Assembly (NCBI GenBank): GCA_945923475.1
Contig: CAMELE010000006.1
Coordinates: 1 to 64,000 of the forward strand
DNA: 64,000 bases
Direction of reading: 5' to 3'
Source: an uncultured Mollicutes bacterium
Lineage (GTDB): Bacteria; Bacillota_I; Bacilli_A; Acholeplasmatales; Anaeroplasmataceae
Below are positions 27,438-39,176 of the stretch, in pieces. A program made the translations under genes and the position numbers. The notes beneath the pieces are model-generated. The model saw only the letters and a list, made by a program, of their open reading frames with translations, was not told where the DNA came from and searched no databases. The number at the start of each line of letters is the position of its first letter. Positions within the stretch are counted from its first letter, which is position 1.

Positions 27438-28067
27438 ATGAAAACAATTCAAAATACTACTTCTAATGAAATAGTAATTAATAAATCAATATTCATAACC
27501 CATTTATTTCGCGTTAATACAATCGATGAAGTAAATCAAGCACTTCAGTCTATAAGAAAAAAATATTATGACGCAACTCATAATTGTTATGCTTATATTT
27601 TAGGGACTAATGCTGAAATTCAAAAAGCTTCTGATGATGGAGAACCCCAAAAAACAGCTGGTATGCCAATGCTAGATGTTTTAAAAAAAAGGGAAATGAC
27701 TAATATTCTTGCGATTACTACAAGATATTTTGGCGGTATACTTTTAGGAGCAGGAGGACTAATTAGAGCGTATTCCTCTAGTGTTTCAGAAGCATTAAAC
27801 AAAACATCAATTTATGAATATCTTGATTATAAAACTATTGAAATTATCGTATCTTATGCTATATATAATAGTATCCTATCTTTTTTAAACGAGTATCAAA
27901 TATTCAATGTTGAATACCTTGACAATGTTAAAATAAAGATTGGGATTATTCCTGACCAGGAAGATAGCTTTAAGGAGAAAATTATTGATCTTGCTTGTGG
28001 ACAGGTTTCTTTAAAGGACCTTGGTATTTCTCAAATGGAAATTTTAGTAAAGCATAATGAATCTTAG
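27438..28067 (+). CDS. YigZ/IMPACT family protein
   Basis: The 209-residue product is an Impact/YigZ-type protein. The core shows YDATHNCYAYILG, SDDGEPQKTAGMPML and ITTRYFGGILLGAGGLIRAYSSS, all family hallmarks; the C-terminal 70 residues form the usual ferredoxin-like domain. The family is linked to translation and stress through yeast/mammal IMPACT, but the bacterial role is unclear. Its last 86 bp overlap the 3' end of the spoIIID-like gene on the other strand, an arrangement that would create complementary transcript ends. Confidence 0.92.
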   Translation: MKTIQNTTSNEIVINKSIFITHLFRVNTIDEVNQALQSIRKKYYDATHNCYAYILGTNAEIQKASDDGEPQKTAGMPMLDVLKKREMTNILAITTRYFGGILLGAGGLIRAYSSSVSEALNKTSIYEYLDYKTIEIIVSYAIYNSILSFLNEYQIFNVEYLDNVKIKIGIIPDQEDSFKEKIIDLACGQVSLKDLGISQMEILVKHNES

Positions 28068-28290
28068 TTGATTCTCCCCCTCTTATATGTCTTATTTCTT
28101 TGTTATATTCCAACAAATTACATACCTTTTGATATAATATCTCATCAATCAAAGGTAATTTTTCTCTTAAATCCTTATGAACCGTTGATTTTGAATATCC
28201 AACCTCTTTAGCAACATCTCTTACTGTGGACTTTTTTTCAAGTATTAGATTAGCCATAGATATCACTCGGTTTCTAACTTCATAATTCAT
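27982..28290 (-). CDS. spoIIID: Sporulation transcription factor SpoIIID
   Basis: SpoIIID is a mother-cell DNA-binding protein that switches on or off many sigma-E and sigma-K genes. The helix-turn-helix TVRDVAKEVGYSKSTVHKDL near residues 27-46 and the C-terminal EIRHIRGGESTKIHY are nearly signature sequences. The ATG at 28290 follows AGGTGG; the earlier GTG at 28302 lies in that site. The 102 residues exceed the usual 80-93 because of a C-terminal tail of about 25 residues that overlaps the end of yigZ antisense. It lies next to the spoIIQ-like gene, as in Bacillus. Confidence 0.95.
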   Translation of the reverse strand: MNYEVRNRVISMANLILEKKSTVRDVAKEVGYSKSTVHKDLREKLPLIDEILYQKVCNLLEYNKEIRHIRGGESTKIHYALLKFPFEKYQGPLKKPVHKQDQ

Positions 28291-28346
28291 AAGATAAACC
28301 ACCTCTATTATATCTTATGAATTTTTTTTATTTTCATACAAAAAAA

Positions 28347-28367
28347 GAAATAGCATTTCGCTATTTC
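28347..28367 (-). terminator. Terminator after spoIIQ-like gene
   Basis: GAAATAGC/GCTATTTC stem (28347-28354 with 28360-28367) followed by seven Ts on the minus strand; overlaps the stop codon. Confidence 0.8.
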
Positions 28368-29035
28368 TCTGTAAACATACTAGATACCTCTTCAATTGTT
28401 TTATCATAAATTAATTCAGGATCAACATACGTTCCGTTTACTTTTACTTCAAATGTTACGTGATTAGAGGCTTCCTTATCAAATACATTCATTCCACCAG
28501 CACCTAGCAAATCACCTTTTTTTACTACATCGTCAACTTTTACATTGCATGAAGCTAGTGATGAATAATATGTAACAATATTTTCATCATGTGTAATTTC
28601 TAGAATAGTACCAAATGCATCACTAACAGAAATACCTGTCACCTTACCATCATATACAGCATAGACATTTATTTGAGAATCATCACCATTTACATAAGTA
28701 ACTCCAGTTGATTCATATGCAATATTATTATTCATAATTACAGCAGTTTGTAATGTATCCTCAGATTTATCTGGACTATAATAGCATCTTATCATTGTTG
28801 CGTCATCTGTTACAGGTAAACCAAATAAGATTTTTTCTGGTTCTATCTGGGTTGGCTCAACAACAAGATTAGGGCCTGTTGTACCATTATTTATATCAAC
28901 AATTGGATCAGAATCATCATCGTTAAATGCAACTGATGCAATGATCATCACTGATGTAAATACAACAGCTAATATTCCTACAAAAAGAAGAAGTTCTTTC
29001 TTTTCACTTAAAAATCTTTTGACTTTATCCTTCAT
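28361..29035 (-). CDS. spoIIQ: SpoIIQ-like M23-domain membrane protein
   Basis: A short cytosolic N-terminus, one membrane helix (about residues 15-37), a linker rich in Asp and Pro, then a LytM/M23-type domain (about 90-215). SpoIIQ is the forespore half of the channel joining forespore and mother cell. The zinc site is degenerate: the HxxxD region reads STGVTYV and the HxH motif reads NHVTFEV, so only one histidine remains and enzymatic activity is unlikely. Non-catalytic SpoIIQ is known in Bacillus. Adjacency to spoIIID and closeness to the DUF1146/atp genes match Bacillus order. Another degenerate M23 protein is the alternative. Confidence 0.8.
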   Translation of the reverse strand: MKDKVKRFLSEKKELLLFVGILAVVFTSVMIIASVAFNDDDSDPIVDINNGTTGPNLVVEPTQIEPEKILFGLPVTDDATMIRCYYSPDKSEDTLQTAVIMNNNIAYESTGVTYVNGDDSQINVYAVYDGKVTGISVSDAFGTILEITHDENIVTYYSSLASCNVKVDDVVKKGDLLGAGGMNVFDKEASNHVTFEVKVNGTYVDPELIYDKTIEEVSSMFTEK

Positions 29036-29099
29036 ATATTCACCTCAATTTTAGTATTATCTAAAAATGTGTGATTATACAAAAAAATGGAAAAAATGA

Positions 29100-29318
29100 C
29101 TAATTAAAATTAGGAACTAATAATTCTACAAGTTTAAATATTCCTTCTGTTGTCAAATATGATAAAACAAACACCAAAAAAATATAAGCTAATCGTATTT
29201 CAAAAATATGCCCTTGTTCAAATAATCTTTCAATTTTAATAGATCGCATTAGCTTATAATATAAGTAAGCAAATATACACCAAACTGTTATATATATTAT
29301 TTTAACTGCTATATCCAT
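29100..29318 (-). CDS. DUF1146 small membrane protein (YwzB-like)
   Basis: This 72-residue protein has two hydrophobic helices separated by a charged IKIERLFEQGHIFEIRL loop, matching the DUF1146 family. In Bacillus its homologue ywzB lies just downstream of the atp operon and upstream of the spoIID/spoIIQ region, the same position as here. The function is unknown. It is separated from atpC by a terminator. Confidence 0.8.
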   Translation of the reverse strand: MDIAVKIIYITVWCIFAYLYYKLMRSIKIERLFEQGHIFEIRLAYIFLVFVLSYLTTEGIFKLVELLVPNFN

Positions 29319-29347
29319 ATATATTCTCCTTGTAATTTTTTAAAAAA

Positions 29348-29365
29348 GAATGGCTTTCACCATTC
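29348..29365 (-). terminator. Terminator of the atp operon
   Basis: GAATGG/CCATTC stem (29348-29353 with 29360-29365) followed by six Ts on the minus strand, just past the atpC stop. Confidence 0.8.
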
Positions 29366-29372
29366 CTATTAT

Positions 29373-29761
29373 TTATAAACTACCAGCTTTTGATTTACGT
29401 AGATTGTCAAGAATTTCTTTTTCCTTTTGTGTAAAATCTACATTTGTTTTTCGATTCAATTCTAGTCGTTCACTTCTAACTATGTCCAAATGCTCTTGGG
29501 CACTTTCCTTAGTATATCCAATATGTGCACCCTGAGCAATAATATTAATAACATTTTCATTAAATTGTAGAGTACCATTAACAACTGCTAAATATAGCTC
29601 TTGTTCTGGAACTACAAGCTTAACATACCCCTTTGGAATTACACAAACAATAGGGACATGATCCTTCATAATTGCAAATTCGCCATCTTCGTTTTTTACA
29701 ACTGCATAAGTTATTTCATCATCATATAGCTTTCCTTGATGAGTTGAAACACAAATTCTCA

Positions 29762-29762
<1 letters not shown>
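29373..29762 (-). CDS. atpC: ATP synthase epsilon subunit
   Basis: The 129-residue epsilon subunit is part of the F1 central stalk and can inhibit ATP hydrolysis. The N-terminal beta-sandwich (STHQGKLYDDEITYAVVKN, then FAIMKDHVPIVCVIP) and the C-terminal helical hairpin rich in Glu, Arg and Lys are as expected. It is the last gene of the operon, overlaps the atpD stop by 1 bp and is followed by the operon terminator. Confidence 0.95.
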
Positions 29763-32058
<2,296 letters not shown>

Positions 32059-32072
32059 TTAGCATCACTCTC

Positions 32073-33581
32073 CTAAATAAATTTATGCTTTTCAGCTTTA
32101 ATAAAATCATCAAGCATATTATCTTCTGGTAATGCCTTTGTTTCCTTAATAATCTTACTAATTTCAATTCCTTTAGGAGTTATATCCATTGAGCGATATA
32201 ATTCAGACTCAAATCTAGCAATATCATTAATTTCTATATTATCTAGATGACCATGAGTTAAAGCATATAAAATAACTGCTTCCTTTTGGAATGGAATAGT
32301 TTCATGAAGACCTTGCTTAAGAACCTCGATTGTTCTTTTACCACGTTCCAAACGGGCCTTAGTAGACTGGTCCAAATCAGATCCAAATTGAGCAAATGAT
32401 TCAAGCTCACGATATGATGCAAGATCAAGTCTTAAGGTACCAGATACCTTTTTAACTGCCTTTGTTTGGGCAGCTCCACCAACACGGCTTACTGAAAGAC
32501 CAGCATTAATTGCAGGACGAATACCTTTATAGAAATAATCAGATTGCAAGAAAATTTGGCCATCTGTAATTGATATTACATTTGTTGGAATATATGCTGA
32601 AATATCTCCAGCTTGAGTTTCAATTATCGGTAAAGCTGTGATAGAACCACCACCAAGCTCCTTTGATAATTTCGCAGCACGTTCTAGTAATCTAGAATGC
32701 AAATAGAAAACATCACCTGGATAAGCTTCGCGTCCTGGAGGTCTATGTAAAAGTAAGGAAAGCTCACGATATGCTACAGCATGCTTCGATAAATCATCGT
32801 AAACAATCAAAACATCCTTTCCTTGATACATGAAATATTCAGCGATAGATACACCAGAGTAAGGAGCTAGATATAATAATGGACCTGGATTAGATGCAGA
32901 TGCACTTACTATAATTGAATACTCCATTGCACCATAGCTTTTTAAAGTTTCATAAACGTTATTTACAGTTGATTCCTTTTGTCCGATTGCAACATAAACA
33001 CAAATTACATCCTTACCCTTTTGGTTAATAATTGTATCTACTGCAATACTTGTTTTACCTGTTTGACGGTCACCAATGATAAGTTCACGCTGACCACGAC
33101 CAATTGGAACTAGGGCATCAAGAACCTTAATACCAGTTTGAAGAGGTGTATTAACGCTTGAACGTTGCATAACACCCGTTGCTTTTTGCTCAATAGGACG
33201 ATATTCCTTAGCTTCGATTGGTCCAAGTCCATCAATTGGAGCACCTAATGGGTTAATAACACGGCCAATAAAATCTTCACCAACAGGAACATTTAAAATT
33301 TTACCAGTACACTTTACTGTATCCCCTTCTTTTACTAAAGAAGAGTCTCCTAGTAAAATTGCACCCACAGAATCTGTTTCAAGATTTTGAACCATTCCGT
33401 ATACATCATTAGGGAAGATAAGTAGCTCAGACTGCATAGCCTTGTCAAGACCATGAACGATGGCAATTCCATCACCAACCTCAACTACAGTACCAATGGT
33501 TTCTGTTTTAATATCATCTTTATAAGCTTCAATTTGTTTTTTAATTAAATTTGAGATTTCTAATAAATTAATATTGCTCAT
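32073..33581 (-). CDS. atpA: ATP synthase alpha subunit
   Basis: The alpha subunit carries the non-catalytic nucleotide sites of F1. The P-loop [15 protein letters not shown], the GQRELI segment before it, and the [31 protein letters not shown]-type region are canonical. I place the start at the ATG at 33581, nine bases after AAAGGA, giving 502 residues, the typical length; an in-frame ATG 18 bp earlier overlaps atpH and its codons contain the ribosome site. Confidence 0.98.
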   Translation of the reverse strand: MSNINLLEISNLIKKQIEAYKDDIKTETIGTVVEVGDGIAIVHGLDKAMQSELLIFPNDVYGMVQNLETDSVGAILLGDSSLVKEGDTVKCTGKILNVPVGEDFIGRVINPLGAPIDGLGPIEAKEYRPIEQKATGVMQRSSVNTPLQTGIKVLDALVPIGRGQRELIIGDRQTGKTSIAVDTIINQKGKDVICVYVAIGQKESTVNNVYETLKSYGAMEYSIIVSASASNPGPLLYLAPYSGVSIAEYFMYQGKDVLIVYDDLSKHAVAYRELSLLLHRPPGREAYPGDVFYLHSRLLERAAKLSKELGGGSITALPIIETQAGDISAYIPTNVISITDGQIFLQSDYFYKGIRPAINAGLSVSRVGGAAQTKAVKKVSGTLRLDLASYRELESFAQFGSDLDQSTKARLERGKRTIEVLKQGLHETIPFQKEAVILYALTHGHLDNIEINDIARFESELYRSMDITPKGIEISKIIKETKALPEDNMLDDFIKAEKHKFI

Positions 33582-33595
33582 AAAGCTTTTTCCTT

Positions 33596-34117
33596 TCATT
33601 CAATTTGATTCATAAGACTTTCTAATCTGTTAGTTAAAGATAAGTCAATTAATTTACCATCAGCTACAATCTTAACTCCACCAATCAAGGTTTCATCAAT
33701 AACCTCATTAATTATAACCTTTTTATTAGAAAAATATTTTGATAGATTATTAGCTAATAAGCTAAGCTGTGCCTTGTTAAGCTTTGATGCTGATGTTATT
33801 TTTGCATAAATCACATTATTATTTTGATCAATAATTTCTTTAAATTCATTGTATATATCTTTAACATTTCCAATACGATTATTATCAATTAGAACATATA
33901 AAAAATCTATAAAAGTTTTGTTCATCGATTTACATACATCAAAAATCGATTTTTTCTTTTTCGAGTTACTAATTTTTGGATATGTAAGGACCTTCATATA
34001 ATCCTCGTTTTCATTAATACCATCTAATAATATTTTAAAATTATCGTTGATTTCTGAAACACTATTAGATTCTAAAGCCAATTCATAAAGTGCTTTTGCG
34101 TACTCTTTAGCAAACAT
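33596..34117 (-). CDS. atpH: ATP synthase delta subunit
   Basis: This 173-residue protein is the delta (OSCP-like) subunit that ties the peripheral stalk to the top of F1. The N-terminal [18 protein letters not shown] and the C-terminal [35 protein letters not shown] are typical. It overlaps atpF by 1 bp upstream and ends close to the atpA start. Confidence 0.95.
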   Translation of the reverse strand: MFAKEYAKALYELALESNSVSEINDNFKILLDGINENEDYMKVLTYPKISNSKKKKSIFDVCKSMNKTFIDFLYVLIDNNRIGNVKDIYNEFKEIIDQNNNVIYAKITSASKLNKAQLSLLANNLSKYFSNKKVIINEVIDETLIGGVKIVADGKLIDLSLTNRLESLMNQIE

Positions 34118-34689
34118 TATTTATTAGCCCCCTCGATGATTTCATTGACCATTTGAATATATTTATCCTTATCAACCTCATGTTCAAGAATTCTTGTGGC
34201 AGCTGCAAATGCAGTGGTTACAATCATATCTTGGATTTCTTGTTGCTTATTTTTTATCTCCTGATCAATTTCAACTTGAGCCTTATCTAAGCGACGCTTA
34301 GCTTCTGCTTTTGCATCATTAATTATTTCCTCACGACGAGCATTAGCTTCCATTTGTGCATTGTCTAAAATTGACTTTACCTCATATTGAGCCTTAGATA
34401 ATTGTTCTTTTAAATCTGCCTCTAGTAAAGCTGCACTTTCATTTTTAGCCTTTGCTTCCTCAAGCTCCTTATCTGCTGCCTCACGCTTTTGTTCAAGCAT
34501 ATTAGTTATAGGCTTCCATAATAAAAAGCGAACTAATAGAAATATAATTAATGTAGAGCAAAGTTGAACACAGAAATCACGAACGTAAATAGCCATATCC
34601 TTTGTCCCGCCACTTCCTAGAGGCCCTAAGCATTTATCAACAAATTCTGCAATAGCTTCTAGGACATCAGCTAATGATAAGATGTTCAT
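34117..34689 (-). CDS. atpF: ATP synthase b subunit
   Basis: The b subunit is the peripheral stalk of the enzyme. Its 190 residues show an N-terminal membrane helix (about 32-58, LCSTLIIFLLVRFLLWKPI) followed by a long charged coiled coil rich in Ala, Glu and Lys, ending in the delta-binding region. The short segment before the helix, about 30 residues, is slightly longer than common. A clear AAGGAG precedes the ATG. Confidence 0.96.
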   Translation of the reverse strand: MNILSLADVLEAIAEFVDKCLGPLGSGGTKDMAIYVRDFCVQLCSTLIIFLLVRFLLWKPITNMLEQKREAADKELEEAKAKNESAALLEADLKEQLSKAQYEVKSILDNAQMEANARREEIINDAKAEAKRRLDKAQVEIDQEIKNKQQEIQDMIVTTAFAAATRILEHEVDKDKYIQMVNEIIEGANK

Positions 34690-34725
34690 GATTATTTCTC
34701 CTTATTATTATTTTTAAATACCAAA

Positions 34726-35007
34726 TTACTTTGACATGCACATAATGGCAATAATCAAACCATATAAACCTGTTGTTTCAGCTACTGCTTGACCAATAAT
34801 CATTGTAACTGTAATCTTTCCAGATGCTTCTGGTTGGCGTCCTACGGCCTCTACAGCCTTTGCAGCAGCCATACCTTCACCTATACCTGAACCAACACCG
34901 GTAAATACAGCTAAACCAGCTCCAAGATATTGCATTCCTGATGCATGTGCTGCTAAAAATGATACTACGTTTAATAATCCATTTAAAATTGTTGTTAAAA
35001 TTTCCAT
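34726..35007 (-). CDS. atpE: ATP synthase c subunit with two carboxylates (candidate Na+ type)
   Basis: This 93-residue protein forms the membrane rotor ring. Helix 1 carries the glycine-rich GVGSGIGEG and helix 2 carries [16 protein letters not shown] in the loop contacts the F1 stalk. Aligned with the sodium-binding c subunit of Ilyobacter, the helix-2 ligands V63, E65, S/T66, T67, Y70 correspond to Val75, Glu77, Thr78, Thr79, Tyr82, while the helix-1 Q32 position is Glu44. Glu in both helices recalls the two-carboxylate c ring described in Fusobacterium. Sodium coupling is therefore a reasonable inference, not shown. There are about 20 extra residues before helix 1. Confidence 0.95.
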   Translation of the reverse strand: MEILTTILNGLLNVVSFLAAHASGMQYLGAGLAVFTGVGSGIGEGMAAAKAVEAVGRQPEASGKITVTMIIGQAVAETTGLYGLIIAIMCMSK

Positions 35008-35027
35008 TATAATTATCTCCTTTATTT

Positions 35028-35759
35028 TTATTGAATATATATTTTTTCCTTATCATCTATCTTCATAGATGTAAATATTACTGTTAGCATTACAAATACT
35101 AACGTCTGAATAACACCTGACATTAAATCAAAGTAGGCGTTAATAAGTGGCATAACTGGGATAGAAAACCATCCACATACACCAACTATAAGTTTGGAAA
35201 TTACTCCACCTGATAATACGTTACCAGTTAAACGCAAGCTTAGAGAAATAGGCAATGCCAATTCACTAATTATATTAATTGGTATAAATAAGAAGGCTAG
35301 CCACCAAACCGGTCCAACAAAGCTTTTAAAATAACCAACAACACCTAGTGATTTAACACCTGTCACTTGAATAATACAGAATGTTATAATACCAAATGCA
35401 AGATTAATCATTATATACGAGGTTGGAGTTGTTTGACAGAATATTGCTGATATATTCAAAACGAATATATATAAGGCAACCGAAAATATATATGGGGCAT
35501 ATGACTTCCATCTTTTTCCAATGTTTGATTTAACAAAGTTGTTAACAATTGAAACTAACATCACAAGTGGTGTTAGCCATAATGGTGTTTTTTTCTTAGG
35601 ATCCACCTTGCGAATCAAAATTCCTAATATAATTATAATTATTGCGAGAACAATAGTAACCTTAATCATTGATGACATTTGATCACCAAAATGGAATTTT
35701 CCATCTTCACCTTTTGGAAACATACTTGACCAAAAGCTAGCCAAGATCAATGATTTCAT
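35028..35759 (-). CDS. atpB: ATP synthase a subunit
   Basis: The a subunit forms the ion half-channels next to the c ring. The 243-residue protein has five to six membrane segments. The essential arginine is in [20 protein letters not shown], and the last helix [23 protein letters not shown] is conserved. It precedes atpE by 20 bp. The first membrane segment follows a short, charged and probably external N-terminus. Confidence 0.96.
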   Translation of the reverse strand: MKSLILASFWSSMFPKGEDGKFHFGDQMSSMIKVTIVLAIIIIILGILIRKVDPKKKTPLWLTPLVMLVSIVNNFVKSNIGKRWKSYAPYIFSVALYIFVLNISAIFCQTTPTSYIMINLAFGIITFCIIQVTGVKSLGVVGYFKSFVGPVWWLAFLFIPINIISELALPISLSLRLTGNVLSGGVISKLIVGVCGWFSIPVMPLINAYFDLMSGVIQTLVFVMLTVIFTSMKIDDKEKIYIQ

Positions 35760-36178
35760 TCATTTCTCACCTTACCTTTCATTACTAGGTAAACAATTAT
35801 TAAAATAATTTTTACACTACTATATCCAATTAAGGTTGCCCAAACATTAAATTTAGGACTATCAATATTATAGACAAATTGATCAAAAATTACCATTGCA
35901 AATATAGCTGCAAATAGCAATATTCTAAGTAAATAATATATCATATTCACCTTCACTGGATGGGCATAAGGATCACAAGCTTTATCTACGATATGCTTGC
36001 TGCCCTTAACCATAAGTCCTAGGTTTAGAAGTGCAGTAAGTATACCAAGCACAAAGCTTAATGACCAAGCACCTCTAATGCTTTTATCTAAAGCAAAGTA
36101 TAATATTAACCAACCAACTAATCCTACAATCCATGAAATAGGGGCGACAATCGCAGCCAATTTATGGGTTTCGTCCAT
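35756..36178 (-). CDS. atpI: AtpI-like membrane protein
   Basis: A 140-residue membrane protein with four hydrophobic segments at the position of atpI, directly before atpB (overlap 4 bp). AtpI proteins assist assembly of the c ring or magnesium/calcium handling for the ATP synthase; sequence conservation is low and assignment rests largely on topology and place. The ATG at 36178 follows GGTGGTGA, so two in-frame GTG codons upstream are ignored. Confidence 0.75.
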   Translation of the reverse strand: MDETHKLAAIVAPISWIVGLVGWLILYFALDKSIRGAWSLSFVLGILTALLNLGLMVKGSKHIVDKACDPYAHPVKVNMIYYLLRILLFAAIFAMVIFDQFVYNIDSPKFNVWATLIGYSSVKIILIIVYLVMKGKVRNE

Positions 36179-36389
36179 TTTTATCACCACCTATATTTAG
36201 CTTTAACATCATAAGAATCAAGGAAACAATACCAATTAGTCCACCTAATACAGATAGTATAATTGGCCAAACAGAATCTTTCCCTATCTTATAGCCAATA
36301 AAAAATCCTAGCCCTGCTAATACTAAAACTGTTATAAACCCTTGGGTTACTACAGCGTATATTTTAGCTAATTCATTTTGATTTTTCAT
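36162..36389 (-). CDS. atpZ: AtpZ/AtpI-type small membrane protein
   Basis: This 75-residue protein has two membrane helices, the first containing FITVLVLAGLGFFIGYKIGKD, a pattern typical of AtpZ, a small partner of AtpI encoded at the head of many atp operons. The gene overlaps atpI downstream by about 17 bp and meets the upp stop upstream at one base, so translation of the set is likely coupled. AtpZ-AtpI are thought to act together in magnesium or calcium transport or c-ring assembly. Confidence 0.75.
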   Translation of the reverse strand: MKNQNELAKIYAVVTQGFITVLVLAGLGFFIGYKIGKDSVWPIILSVLGGLIGIVSLILMMLKLNIGGDKNGRNP

Positions 36390-37015
36390 TATTTAGTACC
36401 AAATAAACGATCGCCACAGTCACCAAGTCCTGGAACAATATAGCCCTTTTCGTTTAATTTTTCATCTAATGCTGCTGTATAAATATCAATATCAGGATGT
36501 GCATTATGTAATGCTTCAACACCTTCTGGTGCTGCAACTAAACCTACATAACGGATATTTTTTACTCCTCTTTGCTTTAATGAATCAACTGCTGCAATAG
36601 CACTGCCACCTGTTGCTAGCATAGGGTCAACTAATAAAACAATAGATGATGCTATACATGCAGGGAATTTCTCATAATATGCATGAGGCTTTAATGTTTC
36701 TTCGTCTCTATACAAACCGATGAATCCAACCTTAGCAGTTGGAATAGTGTTTCTAATTCCATCAACCATACCTAAACCGGCACGTAGGATAGGAACAACT
36801 ACAACTTCACTAGCTAATTCCTTCTTAATAGTTTTACAAATTGGAGTTTCAATTTCAACATCCTTAAGAGGAAAATCCTTTGAAATTTCATAGGCCATTA
36901 AGCTACCAATTTCTTGAACAATATCATAAAAGTCCTTCGTTTTAGTATCTGCACGTCTTATTTGAGTGAGTTTATGTTCAATTAAAGGATGATTCACCAC
37001 TACAATTTTTCCCAT
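36389..37015 (-). CDS. upp: Uracil phosphoribosyltransferase
   Basis: Upp salvages uracil to UMP with PRPP. The 208-residue protein shows [16 protein letters not shown] at the start, [15 protein letters not shown], the PRPP-binding [16 protein letters not shown] and the uracil-binding [17 protein letters not shown] at the C-terminus. It sits 3 bp behind rpiB and directly before the atp genes, the same order as in Bacillus (ywlF region, upp, atp). Confidence 0.98.
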   Translation of the reverse strand: MGKIVVVNHPLIEHKLTQIRRADTKTKDFYDIVQEIGSLMAYEISKDFPLKDVEIETPICKTIKKELASEVVVVPILRAGLGMVDGIRNTIPTAKVGFIGLYRDEETLKPHAYYEKFPACIASSIVLLVDPMLATGGSAIAAVDSLKQRGVKNIRYVGLVAAPEGVEALHNAHPDIDIYTAALDEKLNEKGYIVPGLGDCGDRLFGTK

Positions 37016-37018
37016 TAA

Positions 37019-37453
37019 TTATTCCTCCTCTATCATGTTAACTCGTCTAACATGCCGTTCTCCATTAGAAAATGGAGTTTCTAGCCAAATGTCTACAATT
37101 TCCTTTGCACGATCATATGAAACATTCTTCTGACCAAGTGCTAAAACATTAGTATCATTATGCTCTCTTGTGAGTCTTGCAGTTGTAACATCCGTTACTA
37201 ATGCACATCTAACGCCTTTAACCTTATTTGCAACTATTGAAACACCTATTCCTGTTGAACAAATAACAATACCTTTATCACATTCGTTATTCGCCACAGC
37301 CTTTGCAACCTTTTTCGCATAAATTGGGTAATCGCAAGAATCGTATGTATAGGTGCCTACATCAACAATTTCATTACCCTTTTCTTGTAAATATTTAACT
37401 ATAATATTTTTTAAATCTAGACCTCCATGGTCACATCCAATATATATTTTCAT
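37019..37453 (-). CDS. rpiB: Ribose-5-phosphate isomerase B
   Basis: RpiB interconverts ribose 5-phosphate and ribulose 5-phosphate. The N-terminal IYIGCDHGGLDLKN, DVGTYTYDSCDYPIYA and GIVICSTGIGVSIVANK, with the active-site cysteine, are family hallmarks; 145 residues is normal. The ATG at 37453 follows GAGGTG; the in-frame GTG at 37462 is part of that site. It is the first gene behind a good promoter, and tight spacing suggests it leads the upp-atp operon. Confidence 0.94.
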   Translation of the reverse strand: MKIYIGCDHGGLDLKNIIVKYLQEKGNEIVDVGTYTYDSCDYPIYAKKVAKAVANNECDKGIVICSTGIGVSIVANKVKGVRCALVTDVTTARLTREHNDTNVLALGQKNVSYDRAKEIVDIWLETPFSNGERHVRRVNMIEEE

Positions 37454-37484
37454 CGTTTTCACCTCTGCATATATATCTTATTAT

Positions 37485-37513
37485 ATTATATCTCAATTAT
37501 TTTGTTTTTACAA
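37485..37513 (-). promoter_or_regulatory. Promoter of rpiB-upp-atp operon
   Basis: TTGTAA (37513-37508), 17 bp, TATAAT (37490-37485) on the minus strand. It is the only clear promoter I see before the eleven co-oriented, closely packed genes down to atpC. Confidence 0.7.
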
Positions 37514-37589
37514 TAATTGTAGAATTGTAAGCGCTTATTTTTTCTAAATCATGATTTTTATTTTAATGATAATTTGGTAAATATAAAAA

Positions 37590-37613
37590 AAGATTGTGAA
37601 TGAACACAATCTT
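37590..37613 (-). terminator. Terminator of the pectin transport operon
   Basis: A perfect 9-bp stem AAGATTGTG/CACAATCTT (37590-37598 with 37605-37613) followed by seven Ts on the minus strand, just past the GH28 stop. Confidence 0.88.
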
Positions 37614-37619
37614 AATTAA

Positions 37620-39176
37620 CTATTCTCTAATTAAAGAGCCTACATTTTCAGTTTCAATCTCGTTTGATATGTTATTATCTAATGAAACATTTTTTATTAC
37701 AACCTCACCAACATTATTAAAAATCAAGCCTCGATTAGACATTGGTTCAAGACCTGTCATCATTGCTGGGATACCAGGCTGAGGATTATGATCAAAACTA
37801 AATTTAACGTTTTCAATTGTAATCTTCTTGATTGGTTGCTCAGGAAGACCATAGAATGTACCTGCAGCTACATTTACATTTGAGCAATCAATGTCTTTAA
37901 ATGTAAACTCTCCAAGATAAGGAGTTCTATCATCAATTGGAAGCTTATTTTTAGACCAAACATATTCAGTCTTTCCATCTGGGTCACAATAATAGAACAT
38001 ATTTATAACAAGAGGGGTTAATACTCTAATCATCTTTATATTACTAAATGTAATGCCATCAATAATTGCGTCCTTTCCTCTTCCTCTTCTTGTTTTGATT
38101 CTTAAACCTCTATCGGTTTCATTAAAAATACATTGCGTTACATTTATATCTTTAATTCCACCAGCCATTTCAGATCCAAGAACAACAGCTCCATGACCAA
38201 AATTCATTGAGCAATTTCTAATATTAAAGTTTTCAGATGGTCGTTTGAACTTACGTCCCATATAAATCTTTCCAGATTTAATGGCTATACAATCATCTCC
38301 TACAGAGAAGTGAACTCCAATAATATCAACATTTTTACATGATTCTGGATCACAGCCATCAGTATTTGGTGATGTTTTTGGAGATATAAGGTGCATATCA
38401 ATAAATCTAATATTTTCTGAAAAATATGGATGTAAATTCCATGATGGTGTATTGGTTACAGTTACACCCTGGAAATTAATATTGTTACATCTAACTAAGA
38501 AAACTCCTCTTCCTCTCCAAGCAATTCTCTTTGTGCGAACATCTTCCCACCAATCTCCGTTTTGAGCATTTCCATCAACAATACCCTTTCCGATGATATT
38601 AACATTTTCAACCTCAATACCTGTAATTATACTTGCGAAGCAATCAAGTGGGTTACCTTCCCATGAGCCTAAATTATAATCATCTGATTCATCTGTAAGT
38701 AGTGTCATACCTGGAAGAATAGGATATTTATTACGATCTGTATTTCCTAATAAATGAGCTCCTTCCTCTAATTCAATAGTAATATTGCTTTTCAAGAATA
38801 TTGGACATACACTATATGTACCTCTTGGAATAAAAACACGACCATTTTTAGGACAAGCATTAATACATGCTTGAATAAATAAGGTATCATCAGTAATACC
38901 ATCACCCTTAGCTCCAAACTTTGTTACATCTAACGTAACGTATTCTGGTTTTGTTTCAAATTCTATTATAATTTTCTCATTTTTAAAGCAGTACTCAACG
39001 CTGTAATTTGTAGAAGGCTCTAGATTATATATGGAATAAACATTTAATTGTACTTTTTCCTCATATTTTACACCATTTACATATACATCATACATTTCAT
39101 CTGAATAGTATGGTAATTTATTATCTAATTCTATCGTTACTGAACGTTGACCTAAAAATATAACATTAGCCTTCAT
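37620..39176 (-). CDS. GH28 polygalacturonase (cytoplasmic)
   Basis: This 518-residue protein is a GH28 beta-helix hydrolase acting on galacturonate polymers. After a short N-terminal Fn3-like region (about 1-80), the pectate-lyase superfamily start TKFGAKGDGITDDTLFIQ appears, then the catalytic motifs NTDGCDPES, GDDCIAIKSG, FGHGAVVLGSEM and RGLRIKTRRGRG, holding the three aspartates, the histidine and the Arg-Ile-Lys. No signal peptide exists, so it should trim imported oligogalacturonides in the cytosol, probably as an exo-enzyme. It is last in the transporter operon, overlapping the preceding membrane gene by 11 bp. Confidence 0.95.
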   Translation of the reverse strand: MKANVIFLGQRSVTIELDNKLPYYSDEMYDVYVNGVKYEEKVQLNVYSIYNLEPSTNYSVEYCFKNEKIIIEFETKPEYVTLDVTKFGAKGDGITDDTLFIQACINACPKNGRVFIPRGTYSVCPIFLKSNITIELEEGAHLLGNTDRNKYPILPGMTLLTDESDDYNLGSWEGNPLDCFASIITGIEVENVNIIGKGIVDGNAQNGDWWEDVRTKRIAWRGRGVFLVRCNNINFQGVTVTNTPSWNLHPYFSENIRFIDMHLISPKTSPNTDGCDPESCKNVDIIGVHFSVGDDCIAIKSGKIYMGRKFKRPSENFNIRNCSMNFGHGAVVLGSEMAGGIKDINVTQCIFNETDRGLRIKTRRGRGKDAIIDGITFSNIKMIRVLTPLVINMFYYCDPDGKTEYVWSKNKLPIDDRTPYLGEFTFKDIDCSNVNVAAGTFYGLPEQPIKKITIENVKFSFDHNPQPGIPAMMTGLEPMSNRGLIFNNVGEVVIKNVSLDNNISNEIETENVGSLIRE

